Shown here piece by piece: positions 1 through 8,500 of a DNA stretch of 50,017 nucleotides. The DNA is from Acidobacteriota bacterium (GTDB lineage: Bacteria; Acidobacteriota; Vicinamibacteria; Fen-336): positions 1 through 50,017 of the forward strand of contig JAJDNS010000161.1 of NCBI GenBank assembly GCA_022340585.1, given 5' to 3'. The position numbers and the translations under genes were made by a program. Each line of letters opens with the position of its first letter. Position 1 is the first letter of the stretch. The notes under the pieces were generated by a model. That model made no database searches. It was given only the letters and a program-made list of their open reading frames with translations, and was not told the DNA's origin.

Positions 1-231
1 GGCAACGTCGCGCTGCGGGCGAGGAATCTGCTGCTGTCATTCCGAACCCGTCAACGTCGCGCTACGGGTGAGGAATCTGCTGCTGTCATTCCGAGCCCGG
101 CAACGTCGAGATCCGGGCGAGGAATCTGTGGAGAAGCGTCCTCGTTCGCGCGTGCGCCGAAGGATCTCCCACGAAGTACCGCTGCCGATCCCTCGTCGCA
201 CGCTCAAAGGACGGGGGCTCCTCGGAATGAC
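1..231. repeat. Tandem 49-bp repeat with an inverted partial copy
   Basis: Two full units and part of a third begin with CAACGTCG at 3, 52 and 101, so the period is exactly 49 bases. Each unit holds GAGGAATCTG near its middle, and the first two end in CTGTCATTCCGA. An inverted echo lies downstream: CTCGGAATGA at 221-230 is the reverse complement of TCATTCCGAG at 87-96. The layout is that of a REP-like intergenic element with tandem heads and one inverted tail. From memory, similar TCATTCCGAG...GAGGAATCT elements are scattered through acidobacterial genomes. I see no coding sequence here. The window starts inside the array, so its full extent is unknown. Confidence 0.75.
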
Positions 232-286
232 CGGGGCACGCCCTCGCCTTGACCACCCCCGGCTGCGGCCCACACCATGGGAGCCC

Positions 287-1181
287 ATGAAGAGGATCGG
301 CCTCATGGGAGTGCGGCGTGATCGCCCAGGGGCGGCACCTCCCCGCCATCCTCGACACCGAGGGCCTGGAGCTGCACGCCGCCTACGAGCCCCACGCGGG
401 CCGACGCGCACGGGCCCACGAGGACCCGGGCATCCCCCACGTCTACGCCGAGCCCCAGCCCTTCTTCGAGTCCGGAATCGAGGCGGTGTGCGTGGTCTCG
501 CCGGTCCCCACCCACCGCGACAACGTCCTGGGCGCGGCCCGGCACGGGCTGCCGGTGCTCTGCGAGAAGCCCCTGGCCATGACCCTCGAGGACGCCGCGG
601 GGATGATCGCGGCCTTGAAGGAGGCCGGGGCCCCGTTCCACACCGCCTTCTGCTACCGCTTCTCCCCCGCCGCCCTGCGGATTCGCGACCTGGTCCGGGA
701 GAGGGCGGTGGGTGAGGTGCGCTCCCTGCGCCTCGTCTACGACTGGGGAGCCCTGGGCAAGTACGAGACGGGTCCGGAGGGACGGCCCGTGCTCCGCCCC
801 ATGCGGGAGGGCCGGATGCGGGAGGGGGGACCGCTCTTCGACTGCGGGACCCACCAGATCGACCTCGCCCGCTTCTGGCTCGGGTCGGAGGTCGTCCGCT
901 TCACCGGCCACGGGGCCTGGGTCGACGACTACGAGGCCCCGGACCACGTGTGGGTGCACATGGAGCACGAGAGCGGCGCCCACACCACGGTGGAGGTGAG
1001 CTACTCCTACCACCACACCGCGAAGCGCATGCGCTCCGAGTTCGTCTACGAGCTCATCGGCACCGAGGGCGTCGTCCGCTACGACCGCAACCACCGCTCC
1101 TTCACCATGGAGAACGCCCGGGGGTCTCACGTCTTCCCCTTCCACCCCGAGAAGAACCTCGCGGGGATGTACGCCCTGTAG
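287..1181 (+). pseudogene. Gfo/Idh/MocA-family oxidoreductase, frameshifted near the start and cut off at the 3' end
   Basis: The protein is a NAD(P)-dependent sugar or cyclitol oxidoreductase of the Gfo/Idh/MocA family. The natural start is ATG 287, after a GGGAG at 279-283. Reading stays in frame through MKRIGLMG and then shifts. Removing the extra A at 310 restores GLMGCGVIAQGRH, the expected dinucleotide-binding loop, and joins the rest of the protein, otherwise readable only from GTG 318. The family's EKP motif (CEKPLAMT) and the substrate-domain motif DCGTHQIDLARFWLG are present. The frame stops at 1181 just after NLAGMYA, where relatives usually continue for some 40-70 residues, and the following bases belong to an antisense DUF4440 fragment. 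The gene therefore has two lesions: a one-base insertion, which could be a sequencing error, and a 3' truncation. Confidence 0.8.
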
Positions 1182-1330
1182 GCGTCGAAGAGCTCCGCGT
1201 CCAGCTCCGTGATGGTCCGGAAGAGCTCCGAGCCCGGCTTCTCCTGGCCGGTCGCCGTGAGGCTCGCAGCGAGGATGGCGAGGTCGAAGAAGAGCCGCGT
1301 GCGGCCTCGAGGCGGCGCCAGGCCCGACAC
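1177..1330 (-). pseudogene. 5' fragment of a DUF4440 / NTF2-like protein gene
   Basis: Read leftward from GTG 1330, the minus strand gives a short hydrophobic leader (LFFDLAILAASLTA) followed by SELFRTITELDAELFDAY, a typical opening of secreted DUF4440/NTF2-like proteins. Homology ends at the DAY codons near 1180; beyond that the frame is only the antisense of the Gfo/Idh/MocA gene. The rest of this domain, normally over 100 residues, is missing. The fragment would have been divergent from the oxidoreductase gene at 1395 and convergent with the one at 287, so one deletion removed both 3' ends. Identification is by motif memory. Confidence 0.55.
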
Positions 1331-1394
1331 CGGGGCCGGCAAGCCCCTATCATTGGGCTGCGCCTCGAATCGCGCCGACAAGGAGAGCCCAACC

Positions 1395-2735
1395 ATGAGC
1401 ACGCCGATCTCACGCCGGGACTTCATCCGTACGACCTCCACCGCGGCCTCCCTCACCGCCCTCGCCTCCGCGTACGCGCCAGGCGCCCATGCTGCGGGCG
1501 CGGAAGGCGAGATCAAGGTGGGTCTCGTCGGGTGCGGGGGCCGTGGCACCGGCGCCGCCAGCCAGGCCCTGACGGCCACCGACGCCCCGGTGAAGCTGTG
1601 GGCGATGGGAGACCTCTTCCCCGAGCCCCTCGCGCGCAGCCACGACATGCTGGCGGGCGGGGCCGAGCCCCGCTACGACCGGGAGGCGTTCGGATCCCTC
1701 GCCGGCAGGATGGACGTGCCCGAGGAGCGACGCTTCCACGGCTTCGACGCTTACCAATCGGTGATCGACAGCGGCGTCGACATGGTGATCCTGGCCACGC
1801 CACCCCACTTCCGCCCCCTCCACTTCGAGGCCGCGGTGAAGGCCGGCAAGCACGTCTTCATGGAGAAGCCGGTCGCGGTGGACCCGGTGGGCATCCGCCG
1901 GGTGGCCGCCGCCGCCGAGGAGGCGAAGAAGAAGAGCCTCTCCGTGGTGGCCGGCACCCAGCGTCGTCACCAGGACCACTACGTGGAGATCCTGCGCCGC
2001 GTGCACGACGGGGCCATCGGCGAGATCGTGGCCGGCCAGTGCTACTGGAACATGGGCAGCCTGGGCTCCGAGGGCGCTCGGAAGAGCTGGGAGGCGTACC
2101 AGCAGGGCCAGATGTCCGACATGGAGTACCAGTGCCGCAACTGGTACTACCACGTGTGGCTGTCCGGCGATCACATCTGCGAGCAGCACGTGCACAACAT
2201 CGACGTCATGCACTGGGCCATCGGCGCCGACCCGGTGATGGTGACGGGCGTGGGCGGGCGCCAGGAGCGCACCCAGCCCGAGTTCGGCAACATCTACGAC
2301 CACTTCGGCGTGGAGCTCGAGTTCCCGGGCGGGGTGCGCGTGGCCAGCATGTGCCGGCAGTGGAAGGGCTCGGGCTACAACGTGGCGGAACGTCTGGTGG
2401 GCACCCGGGGGCAGGTCTACCTCGACCAGTCCTTCGGGAAGATCACCGGCCCCAACGCCTACGAGTACGACGGCCCGAACCGGAACCCCTACGTCCAGGA
2501 GCACGCGAGCCTGATCGACAGCATTCGCAACGGCGAGGGCCTCAACGAGGGCGTGCAGGTGGCCCACAGCACCCTCAGCGCGATCGCCGGGCGGATGGCC
2601 GCCTACACCGGCCGGGCCATGAAGTGGGAGTGGGCACTGCGCGGGTCCACCCTCGATCTCACGCCACCCGAGTACGCCTTCGGCGACCTGCCGGCGGCAC
2701 CCCCCGCGGTGCCGGGCGTGACGAAGCTCGTGTAG
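1395..2735 (+). CDS. Tat-exported Gfo/Idh/MocA-family oxidoreductase
   Basis: This 446-residue protein is intact. It opens with a twin-arginine signal (SRRDFIRTTS, then an Ala-rich stretch ending near AHAAG), so it is probably exported folded to the periplasm. The mature part begins with the Rossmann motif VGLVGCGGRGTG, carries EKPVAVDP, the family catalytic-lysine region, and has a C-terminal substrate domain with HICEQHVHNIDVMHW. ATG 1395 is chosen because GGAGAG precedes it by about 8 bases and the Tat motif follows at once. A TATCAT at 1348-1353 could be its -10 box. Family members oxidise or rearrange sugars, inositols or glycosides with bound NAD(P); the substrate here cannot be read. 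Codon use matches the neighbours. Confidence 0.9.
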   Translation: MSTPISRRDFIRTTSTAASLTALASAYAPGAHAAGAEGEIKVGLVGCGGRGTGAASQALTATDAPVKLWAMGDLFPEPLARSHDMLAGGAEPRYDREAFGSLAGRMDVPEERRFHGFDAYQSVIDSGVDMVILATPPHFRPLHFEAAVKAGKHVFMEKPVAVDPVGIRRVAAAAEEAKKKSLSVVAGTQRRHQDHYVEILRRVHDGAIGEIVAGQCYWNMGSLGSEGARKSWEAYQQGQMSDMEYQCRNWYYHVWLSGDHICEQHVHNIDVMHWAIGADPVMVTGVGGRQERTQPEFGNIYDHFGVELEFPGGVRVASMCRQWKGSGYNVAERLVGTRGQVYLDQSFGKITGPNAYEYDGPNRNPYVQEHASLIDSIRNGEGLNEGVQVAHSTLSAIAGRMAAYTGRAMKWEWALRGSTLDLTPPEYAFGDLPAAPPAVPGVTKLV

Positions 2736-2781
2736 GCGAGGCGCTGCCCGCACGAACGGCCCCCCCCGGGGCACGGCCGCC

Positions 2782-2880
2782 GGACCGGAACCGGTCCCAG
2801 TGCTCGGGGAAGCTCCCGTTGGAGTTGCCCATGACATGGGAGTGCTCGCAGAGCATGAGAGGCCGGGGACCTCCCCGGCC
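2782..2880. promoter_or_regulatory. Palindrome cluster in the 288-base gap before the Pyr4-like/MpaB operon
   Basis: The gap 2736-3023 holds no convincing gene. Four perfect palindromes lie in a row: GGACCGG-AA-CCGGTCC at 2782-2797, CCCAT-GAC-ATGGG at 2828-2840, TGCTC-GCA-GAGCA at 2843-2855, and GGCCGGGG-ACCT-CCCCGGCC at 2861-2880. The last could be a terminator stem for the upstream oxidoreductase gene, although no T-tract follows. The first, with a two-base centre, looks more like a protein-binding site. Together they could also form a structured leader RNA for the downstream operon. GC-rich DNA yields short palindromes by chance, so only the 7- and 8-base arms carry real weight. Confidence 0.4.
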
Positions 2881-3023
2881 GGGGCGCCGCTTGCGCGGGG
2901 CCGGCCCTGGTGCGTACCATCCGCCCAGCATCCCGCATCAGAGCGAGCTGCCGGGCCGGACGCCCGCGTGCCGGAGAGGGTCGCCGGCCTGGCGTTCGGC
3001 ACGGTCGTCGGTGGAGAGGGGAC

Positions 3024-3704
3024 ATGCCCGAAGCGACGTCGGCCTGGTTCAACACGCAGGAGTACTCCGTTCCCCTCCTCGTCCTCTTCGGGGTGGGCTG
3101 CTTCGGCTGGGTGGTGGCCTACTTCGCCGTCATCCGGAACGTCTTCCGGAGCCACTTCCTGGAGATCCCGGCGGGAGCCGTAGTCGCCAACATCGCCTGG
3201 GAGTTCGTGTGGGGGTTCCTCTACCCCAACGAGCTGGGCCGGTTCTTCTCCCTGGGCTACCGGATCTGGTTCTTCTTCGACCTGGTCATCGTGTACGCGC
3301 TCTTCCGCTGGGGCTGGAAGCAGGTGGACGGTGTGCCCGACCTCGTGCGTCTGTTCCGCCCGGCCTGCGCCTTCGGGATCCTGGCCTGGGGGGTGGCCAT
3401 CTTCTTCATGGTGGGCGAGGGATACGACACCGGATACGGGGCCATCTCGGGCTACGTGCTCAACGCCATGATGTCCGCCCTCTACGTGGTCCTCATCCTT
3501 CGCCACCACCGGGTCGCCGACTTCTCCCTGCTGGTGGCCTGGTCGAAGATGCTGGGCACGGCGCTCCTCACCGTCTTCAACTTCATCGTCCAGTGGGAGA
3601 ACCCGTTCCTGCTGGCCCTGTGCACGGCGACCCTCGTCCTGGACCTCGTCTACATCGCCGTCTTCTACCGCCTGCGGGCGGAGCCCGCCGCGGACGCGGC
3701 CTGA
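3024..3704 (+). CDS. Seven-helix membrane protein resembling Pyr4/PaxB-type terpene cyclases (copy 1)
   Basis: The protein has 226 residues and about seven hydrophobic helices. It resembles the fungal Pyr4/PaxB integral membrane terpene cyclases, which protonate prenylated or epoxidised substrates. Three family-like motifs are visible: ANIAWEF with Glu60, YRIWFFFDLVI around residue 85, and NAMMSALYVVLILR near 150, plus Asp207 in the last helix (LVLDLVYI). In Pyr4, Glu63 and Asp218 are the key acids, and Glu60/Asp207 sit in matching places. The length is close to the family's 220-250. The next gene is a paralogue and the third is an MpaB-like oxygenase; all three lie within 13-14 bases of each other. 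Whether this bacterial branch cyclises anything is unproven; it could be a membrane protein of unknown role sharing the fold. ATG 3024 follows GGAGAGGGG. Confidence 0.65.
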   Translation: MPEATSAWFNTQEYSVPLLVLFGVGCFGWVVAYFAVIRNVFRSHFLEIPAGAVVANIAWEFVWGFLYPNELGRFFSLGYRIWFFFDLVIVYALFRWGWKQVDGVPDLVRLFRPACAFGILAWGVAIFFMVGEGYDTGYGAISGYVLNAMMSALYVVLILRHHRVADFSLLVAWSKMLGTALLTVFNFIVQWENPFLLALCTATLVLDLVYIAVFYRLRAEPAADAA

Positions 3705-3717
3705 GGGGAGCGAGGCC

Positions 3718-4386
3718 ATGCTCAGCGAGCCCCTGATCAACACCGCAAAGTACACGCCGGTGGAGCTGGTCTTCTTCGCCATGGGCGGCCTCGCCTGGGC
3801 CGTGGCCTATGTGGCGGTACTCCGCGAGATCTTCAGGAAGCGGTTCGTGGAGATTCCCGCCGCGGCCGTGGTCGCCAACATCTCCTGGGAGTTCACCTGG
3901 GGGATCGTCTACCGCACCGACCTCGGCGCGCTCTTCGCCTGGGGCTACCGCCTCTGGTTCGTCCTGGACCTGGTCATCGTCTGGGGGCTCCTCCGCTACG
4001 GAGCGGAGAGCCTGCGCACGCCGCGCATGCGTGAGGCCTTCCGCGGGGCGGCGGTCCTCGCCATCCTGGCCTGGTCGGTGACGCTCCTCCTCTTCGTGGG
4101 CCAGGGCTACGACACGACCACCGGCCTCGTCTCGGGCTACGCGGTGACGCTGATGATGTCGGTCCTCTACATCCCCCACTTCCTGCGGGACCCGGACAAG
4201 AGCCGCTTCTCCCCGGTGGTGGCCTGGGCCAAGCTCCTGGGGAACGGGCTGGTCATCGTGTTCTGCGCCCTGGCCCTGGGAGACCACCATCTCCTCCTCA
4301 CGCTGTGCGTGACCGCCCTGGTCCTGGACGTGGCGTACCTCGTGCTCTTCTACCGTCACCGTCGCCAGCCGGCGGCGGGGGCCTGA
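3718..4386 (+). CDS. Seven-helix membrane protein resembling Pyr4/PaxB-type terpene cyclases (copy 2)
   Basis: This 222-residue protein is a paralogue of its upstream neighbour, with roughly 40-45% identity by eye along the full length. It keeps the same marks: EIPAAAVVANISWEF with Glu58, YRLWFVLDLVIVWGLL, TLMMSVLYIPHFLR, a VVAWAKLLGNGL segment, and Asp204 in the final helix (LVLDVAYLVLF). About seven membrane segments are expected. ATG 3718 lies 13 bases after the previous stop, behind GGGAGCGAGG, so the pair is almost certainly co-transcribed. Tandem duplication with both candidate acids kept suggests either two related substrates or a heterodimer. The role is inferred from resemblance to Pyr4/PaxB proteins; no bacterial example of this arrangement comes to mind. 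Confidence 0.65.
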   Translation: MLSEPLINTAKYTPVELVFFAMGGLAWAVAYVAVLREIFRKRFVEIPAAAVVANISWEFTWGIVYRTDLGALFAWGYRLWFVLDLVIVWGLLRYGAESLRTPRMREAFRGAAVLAILAWSVTLLLFVGQGYDTTTGLVSGYAVTLMMSVLYIPHFLRDPDKSRFSPVVAWAKLLGNGLVIVFCALALGDHHLLLTLCVTALVLDVAYLVLFYRHRRQPAAGA

Positions 4387-4400
4387 CGCGGGAGGCGGAG

Positions 4401-5567
4401 ATGGCGCGCACCCGGTGGTCGGACGACACCTTCCTGGACGCGATCCGGAAGGAGGTGGACACCCGGGCCGACGACTGCATTCGGCGGCTCGTCGAGGAGA
4501 ACGGGATCGAGGGATCGAAGGCGCTCTTCCGCCACGCCTCCTCCAACGACCCCACCCTGCCCCCCGAAGCCCCCGCGGCGATGAGGGATTTCTTCGCCGA
4601 GACCGAGGCGCTGCCCCCGGGGGTGGACCTCGCCCGCCTCGACCGCGGCGAGCGCGTCTGGATGAAGCACGCCTTCCCGGCGGCGCTGGTGCTCCTGGCC
4701 AAGGCGCTCCCCGAGGGCTACGCGGCGCCCTCCTTCGGCGAGATCCTGCACCTCACCCACGACCTGGAGCGCCACCCCTACCGCCGCCTCCTCGGCGTGA
4801 TGCAGATGGTGGTGAACGTCTGCACCACCGGGGGGTTCGAGGAAGGGGGCAAGGCGGTGGTGTCGGCCCAGAAGATGCGGCTGCTTCACGCCGCCATCCG
4901 CACCCACATCGTCCCGACGTACATGCCGCACTACGACGCGGCCCGGTTCGGCCCACCCGTCAACTTCGAGGACATGCTGGCCACGGTCATGGGCTTCTCC
5001 TACCTCGTCATCGACGGACTGGGGATCCTCGGGACTCCCCTCCCCGACGAGGAGGCCGAGGATCTGTACTACGTCTGGCGGGTCTTCTCGCAGGTCGTCG
5101 GCATCCACCCGGCGGGGCAGCCGGAGAGCGGAGAGTACGTGCCCGCCAACGTGGCGGAGGCCGCCGAGTTCTACGAGAGCTACAAGCGCCGTCACTACGT
5201 CGGCCCCGAGGCGAATCCCAAGGGAGTGGTCCTCGCCCGCGACAACCTGAACATGCTGAGGGACATGCTGCCCCGGTCGTGGCGGGCGGTGGGGCTGGGG
5301 ATCCTGCCCCGGATCTACATGCAGGAGCTCTGCGGCACCGAAGCATGCGCCCGCGTCGGGATCCGACCGGTCATGGGCCACGGGCTCCTGAAGAAGGCGG
5401 CCCTCGCTGTCGTCCGGCTCTCCCACCGGGCGGTCGACACCGCCCCCGAGTCCGTGGACGACACGGTGAGCCGGCTCTTCTTCCAGGGCATGATCACCCG
5501 GAGCTGGAAGGGAGAGGTGACCTTCCTCGTCCCGGACACCCTGGCCGACGTGCGCCGGCTGGCGTGA
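4401..5567 (+). CDS. MpaB/Lcp-type oxygenase (DUF2236 family)
   Basis: The 388-residue product belongs to DUF2236, which contains the haem-b rubber oxygenase Lcp and fungal MpaB, an enzyme that cleaves the farnesyl chain of a mycophenolic acid precursor. The family core is clear: HPYRRLLGVMQMVVNV at about 125-140, then SAQKMRLLHAAIRTHI around 155-170, where His163 matches the proximal haem ligand and Arg160 the conserved arginine. A second core segment (FSYLVIDGLGILGTPL) follows near 200. There is no signal peptide or obvious transmembrane anchor. ATG 4401 sits behind GGGAGGCGGAG and 14 bases after the preceding stop, completing a three-gene unit. The membrane neighbours hint at a terpenoid or other polyisoprenoid substrate. 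The stop is 4 bases from the convergent kinase gene's stop. Confidence 0.8.
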   Translation: MARTRWSDDTFLDAIRKEVDTRADDCIRRLVEENGIEGSKALFRHASSNDPTLPPEAPAAMRDFFAETEALPPGVDLARLDRGERVWMKHAFPAALVLLAKALPEGYAAPSFGEILHLTHDLERHPYRRLLGVMQMVVNVCTTGGFEEGGKAVVSAQKMRLLHAAIRTHIVPTYMPHYDAARFGPPVNFEDMLATVMGFSYLVIDGLGILGTPLPDEEAEDLYYVWRVFSQVVGIHPAGQPESGEYVPANVAEAAEFYESYKRRHYVGPEANPKGVVLARDNLNMLRDMLPRSWRAVGLGILPRIYMQELCGTEACARVGIRPVMGHGLLKKAALAVVRLSHRAVDTAPESVDDTVSRLFFQGMITRSWKGEVTFLVPDTLADVRRLA

Positions 5568-5571
5568 TCGG

Positions 5572-8500
5572 TCAGCCGAGATCGGCCAGGAGGAGTCGGG
5601 CTGCCTGCACGTCGCCGGTCTCCTCCCCCTCGGTGACACGTTCGAGCGCGCCGGAGAGAAGGGCGTGCCCCTCGGCGGCCCTGTCAGTCGAACGCAGGAG
5701 GCGGGCGAGGCTCGTGGCGGCGCGCAGCTCCAGGGCGAGGGCGTGCTGGCCACCGGCGATCTCCAGGGCACGGCGGAAGGACGCCTCCGCGGTCTCGGGC
5801 GCGTCCTCGCCGTCCGCGGCGAGCGCCAGCTCCCCCGATAGCCGGTGCAGCTCGGGGGTCCACCAGGTCTCGCCGGTCTCCTCGCCGAAGGCCAATGCCT
5901 CGTCGACGGCCCTCCGCGCCTCCGCCCACTGTCCGCGGCGGGCGTGGCCGAGGGCGAGGAGCGACAGCATGTGGGTCTGGTTCACCACGGATCCGGTGGC
6001 CTGGTAGAACTGCAGCCCGGCGCGGACGTGGTCGAGGGCCTGGTCGTCCGGGAAATCCCCCGACGAGGCCTCCGCAGACCACGCCGCCACCAGCGCTCCC
6101 CGCTGATCGAGGACCCAGCCGAGGAGGGTGCGCCCCAGGGCCCCGAAGAAGAGCCCGTGCTCCTCGGAGAGACGCAGCAGCTCCTGGACGTGCTCCCGGG
6201 CACTCGCGACTTCGCCCCGGTGCAGGTAGACCCAGACGAGGTAGTAGAGGGCGAAGCCGAGGGTGAGGGGGTGCTCGAGGGTGCGGGCCCGGGCCACCGC
6301 CTCCCGGATCCGCTCGAGGGCCGCGTCGGCGTCGCCGAGGAGCCAGAGCACCATGGCCAGATAGGCGGGGGCGGTGACCCCCAGCTCCATCCCCGCGGAG
6401 AAGTCGGGTGGGCGTCCGTCCTCGTCGACCGCCACCGCCGCTTCCAGATCCCGGCGGGACCCGTGGAGCTCACCGAGGAACGCCAGGGTGACGCCGGATG
6501 CGTAGCGGGCGGCGATGCGGGAGAGGACGTCCCCCCTCTCGTCTCCCAGCGGTCGGAGGTGCAAGGCCTGCTGCCGAGAACGCTCGAGTCGCGCGCGCAC
6601 GAAGGAGAACGCCCAGAGCCCGTAGAGAACCCAGTAGAGCTCGCTCGTGGAGCCCAGGCGATCGCACAGCTCCTGGGCACGGAGGTGAGCCCGCTCGGTC
6701 TCCTCGGAGGCGTAGCCGCTCACGCTGGGCAGGATCGTGGCCAGGCGCATCTGGAGACCCAGCTCCTGCCCGTCGCGCGCTGGCCCCTCGGGCTGCTGCT
6801 CGAGGAGGGCGAGGGCGTGCCTCAGGGCCGCCGCCGCCTCCCGGTTGGCGAAGCGCTCGCCCTCGCGCTCCGCCGCCCGCGTCCACCAGGCGATGCCCAG
6901 CTCCGGCTGGCCGGCCTCGGCGTAGTGGCGGGCGACCAGGTGGGGTTGCTGGTCCGCGGTCTCCGGGAAGCTCTCCTCCAGAGCCCGAGCGACGCGCCCG
7001 TGGTACTCCTGTCGCGTGCTCCGAAGAAGCGAGCCGTAGGCCGCCTCCTGCACGAGGGCGTGCTTGAAGAGGTACGTGGCGTTGGGAGGAGTGCCGCGCC
7101 GGAGGACAAGGCCCGATTCGAGCAGGCGAGCCAGCGGATTGGCGAGGGCCTGGACCTCGGGGCCCCACACCGCCTCGAGCCAGCGGTGGGGAAACTCCCG
7201 ACCCAGGACCGCCGCGAGCTGGGCGACGCCTCTCGCCAGACCCAGCCGGTCGAGCCGGGCAGCCAGCGACTCCTGGAGGGTGGCCGGGATCTCCAGGGGC
7301 CCCGGCCCGCCGCTCGCGGTCGTCGAGGACGACCCCTCGACCATCGGCGACTCGGAGAGCGCTCGCGTCAGCTCCTCGACGAAGAGGGGCACGCCGTCCG
7401 TCCGGCTGACCACGGCCTCGAGGACCTCGGCCCCGAGAACGCCTCCTGACGCGAGCTGCTCGACGAGGGCTCGCGTGTGCGCCTGCGAGAGGCGGCTCAA
7501 GGGGAGGCGGGTCACGTGGTCCTCGGCCAGCCAGGGCGCGGTGTGCCCGGGCCGGGCGGTGACCAGCACGAGGAGAGGAAGGGTGGCGCACTGGCCCGCG
7601 ATCTGGCCGAGGAGCTCCTCGGTGGACGGGTCGACCCAGTGCAGGTCCTCCACGAACAGGACGACGGGCTGTCGCGTGGAGAGGGCGACGAGGAGCTCGA
7701 GGAGGGTCTCCATGGTCCGCTGCATCCGCTTCTGGGGGGAGGGCGGCGGCGCGGGCCAGGACTCGGGGAGAGGCAGCGAGAGGAGTGTGGCCAGGAGCGA
7801 CAGTGCCTCCGGGGGGAGCTCGTAGGGCTGCAGCGTCTCCTCCAGGCGTCCCCTCCGTTCCTCCGAGGAAGCCTCGTCGGCGAAGCCGGCCAGGCGCGCC
7901 AGCATCCCGGCGACCGAGTGCAGCGCGTCGCCCGAGTGGTAGGGCGAGGCCCGTCCCTCCAGCCACAGGTGGACCTCGTCCGCGATGCCCTCGCGCAGCT
8001 CCAGGACCAGGCGCGACTTGCCGATCCCGGCCTCTCCCGAGAGGAGGACGACCTGGCCCGCGCCCTCTTTCGCCTGCTCCCACCGGGCCCGCAGCAGGGC
8101 CAGGTCCTGCTCTCGACCGACGAACGGGGTCACCCTCGGGGAGACGGAGGAGTGGACGCCGTCGGTCATGTCGCCTTCGCCGCGGACGAGGAAGACGTCC
8201 ACCGCCCGGTCGAGGCCGGGGACCTCGCGCTCCCCCGTGGGCTCGAGCTCGAAGGATTTCTCCACCAGGCGCCGGGTGGCGCCACTCACCACGACGGCGC
8301 CGTCGGGAGCGGCGTCTCGAAGACGGGCGGCGATGGCGGGGACGTTCCCCACCAGGGTCGAATCGCCGGAGGCCCCGCGAGCGTCCCCCGACACCATCCG
8401 GCCAGTGTGAACCGCCGCGCGGGTCGGAAGCGAGCGTCCCTGGGTGGAGCGGAGCGAGCGGCTCGCCTCTTCCATCCCGGCGGCGATGCCCAGCCCCGCC

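Noticed and set aside
1..128. CRISPR array reading of the 49-base repeats
   Set aside because: The units are contiguous with no unique spacers and no cas genes lie nearby.
2770..2857. Small minus-strand frame with MGNSNGSFPEHWDRFR
   Set aside because: It looks protein-like for about 20 residues but then becomes Arg/Pro-rich, has no ribosome site and overlaps the palindromes; a gene remnant cannot be excluded.
950..3736. A 928-codon plus-strand open frame
   Set aside because: It runs in another frame through two clear oxidoreductase genes and part of the first membrane protein gene; its sequence is low-complexity Arg/Gly/Pro, the usual artefact of GC-rich codon use.
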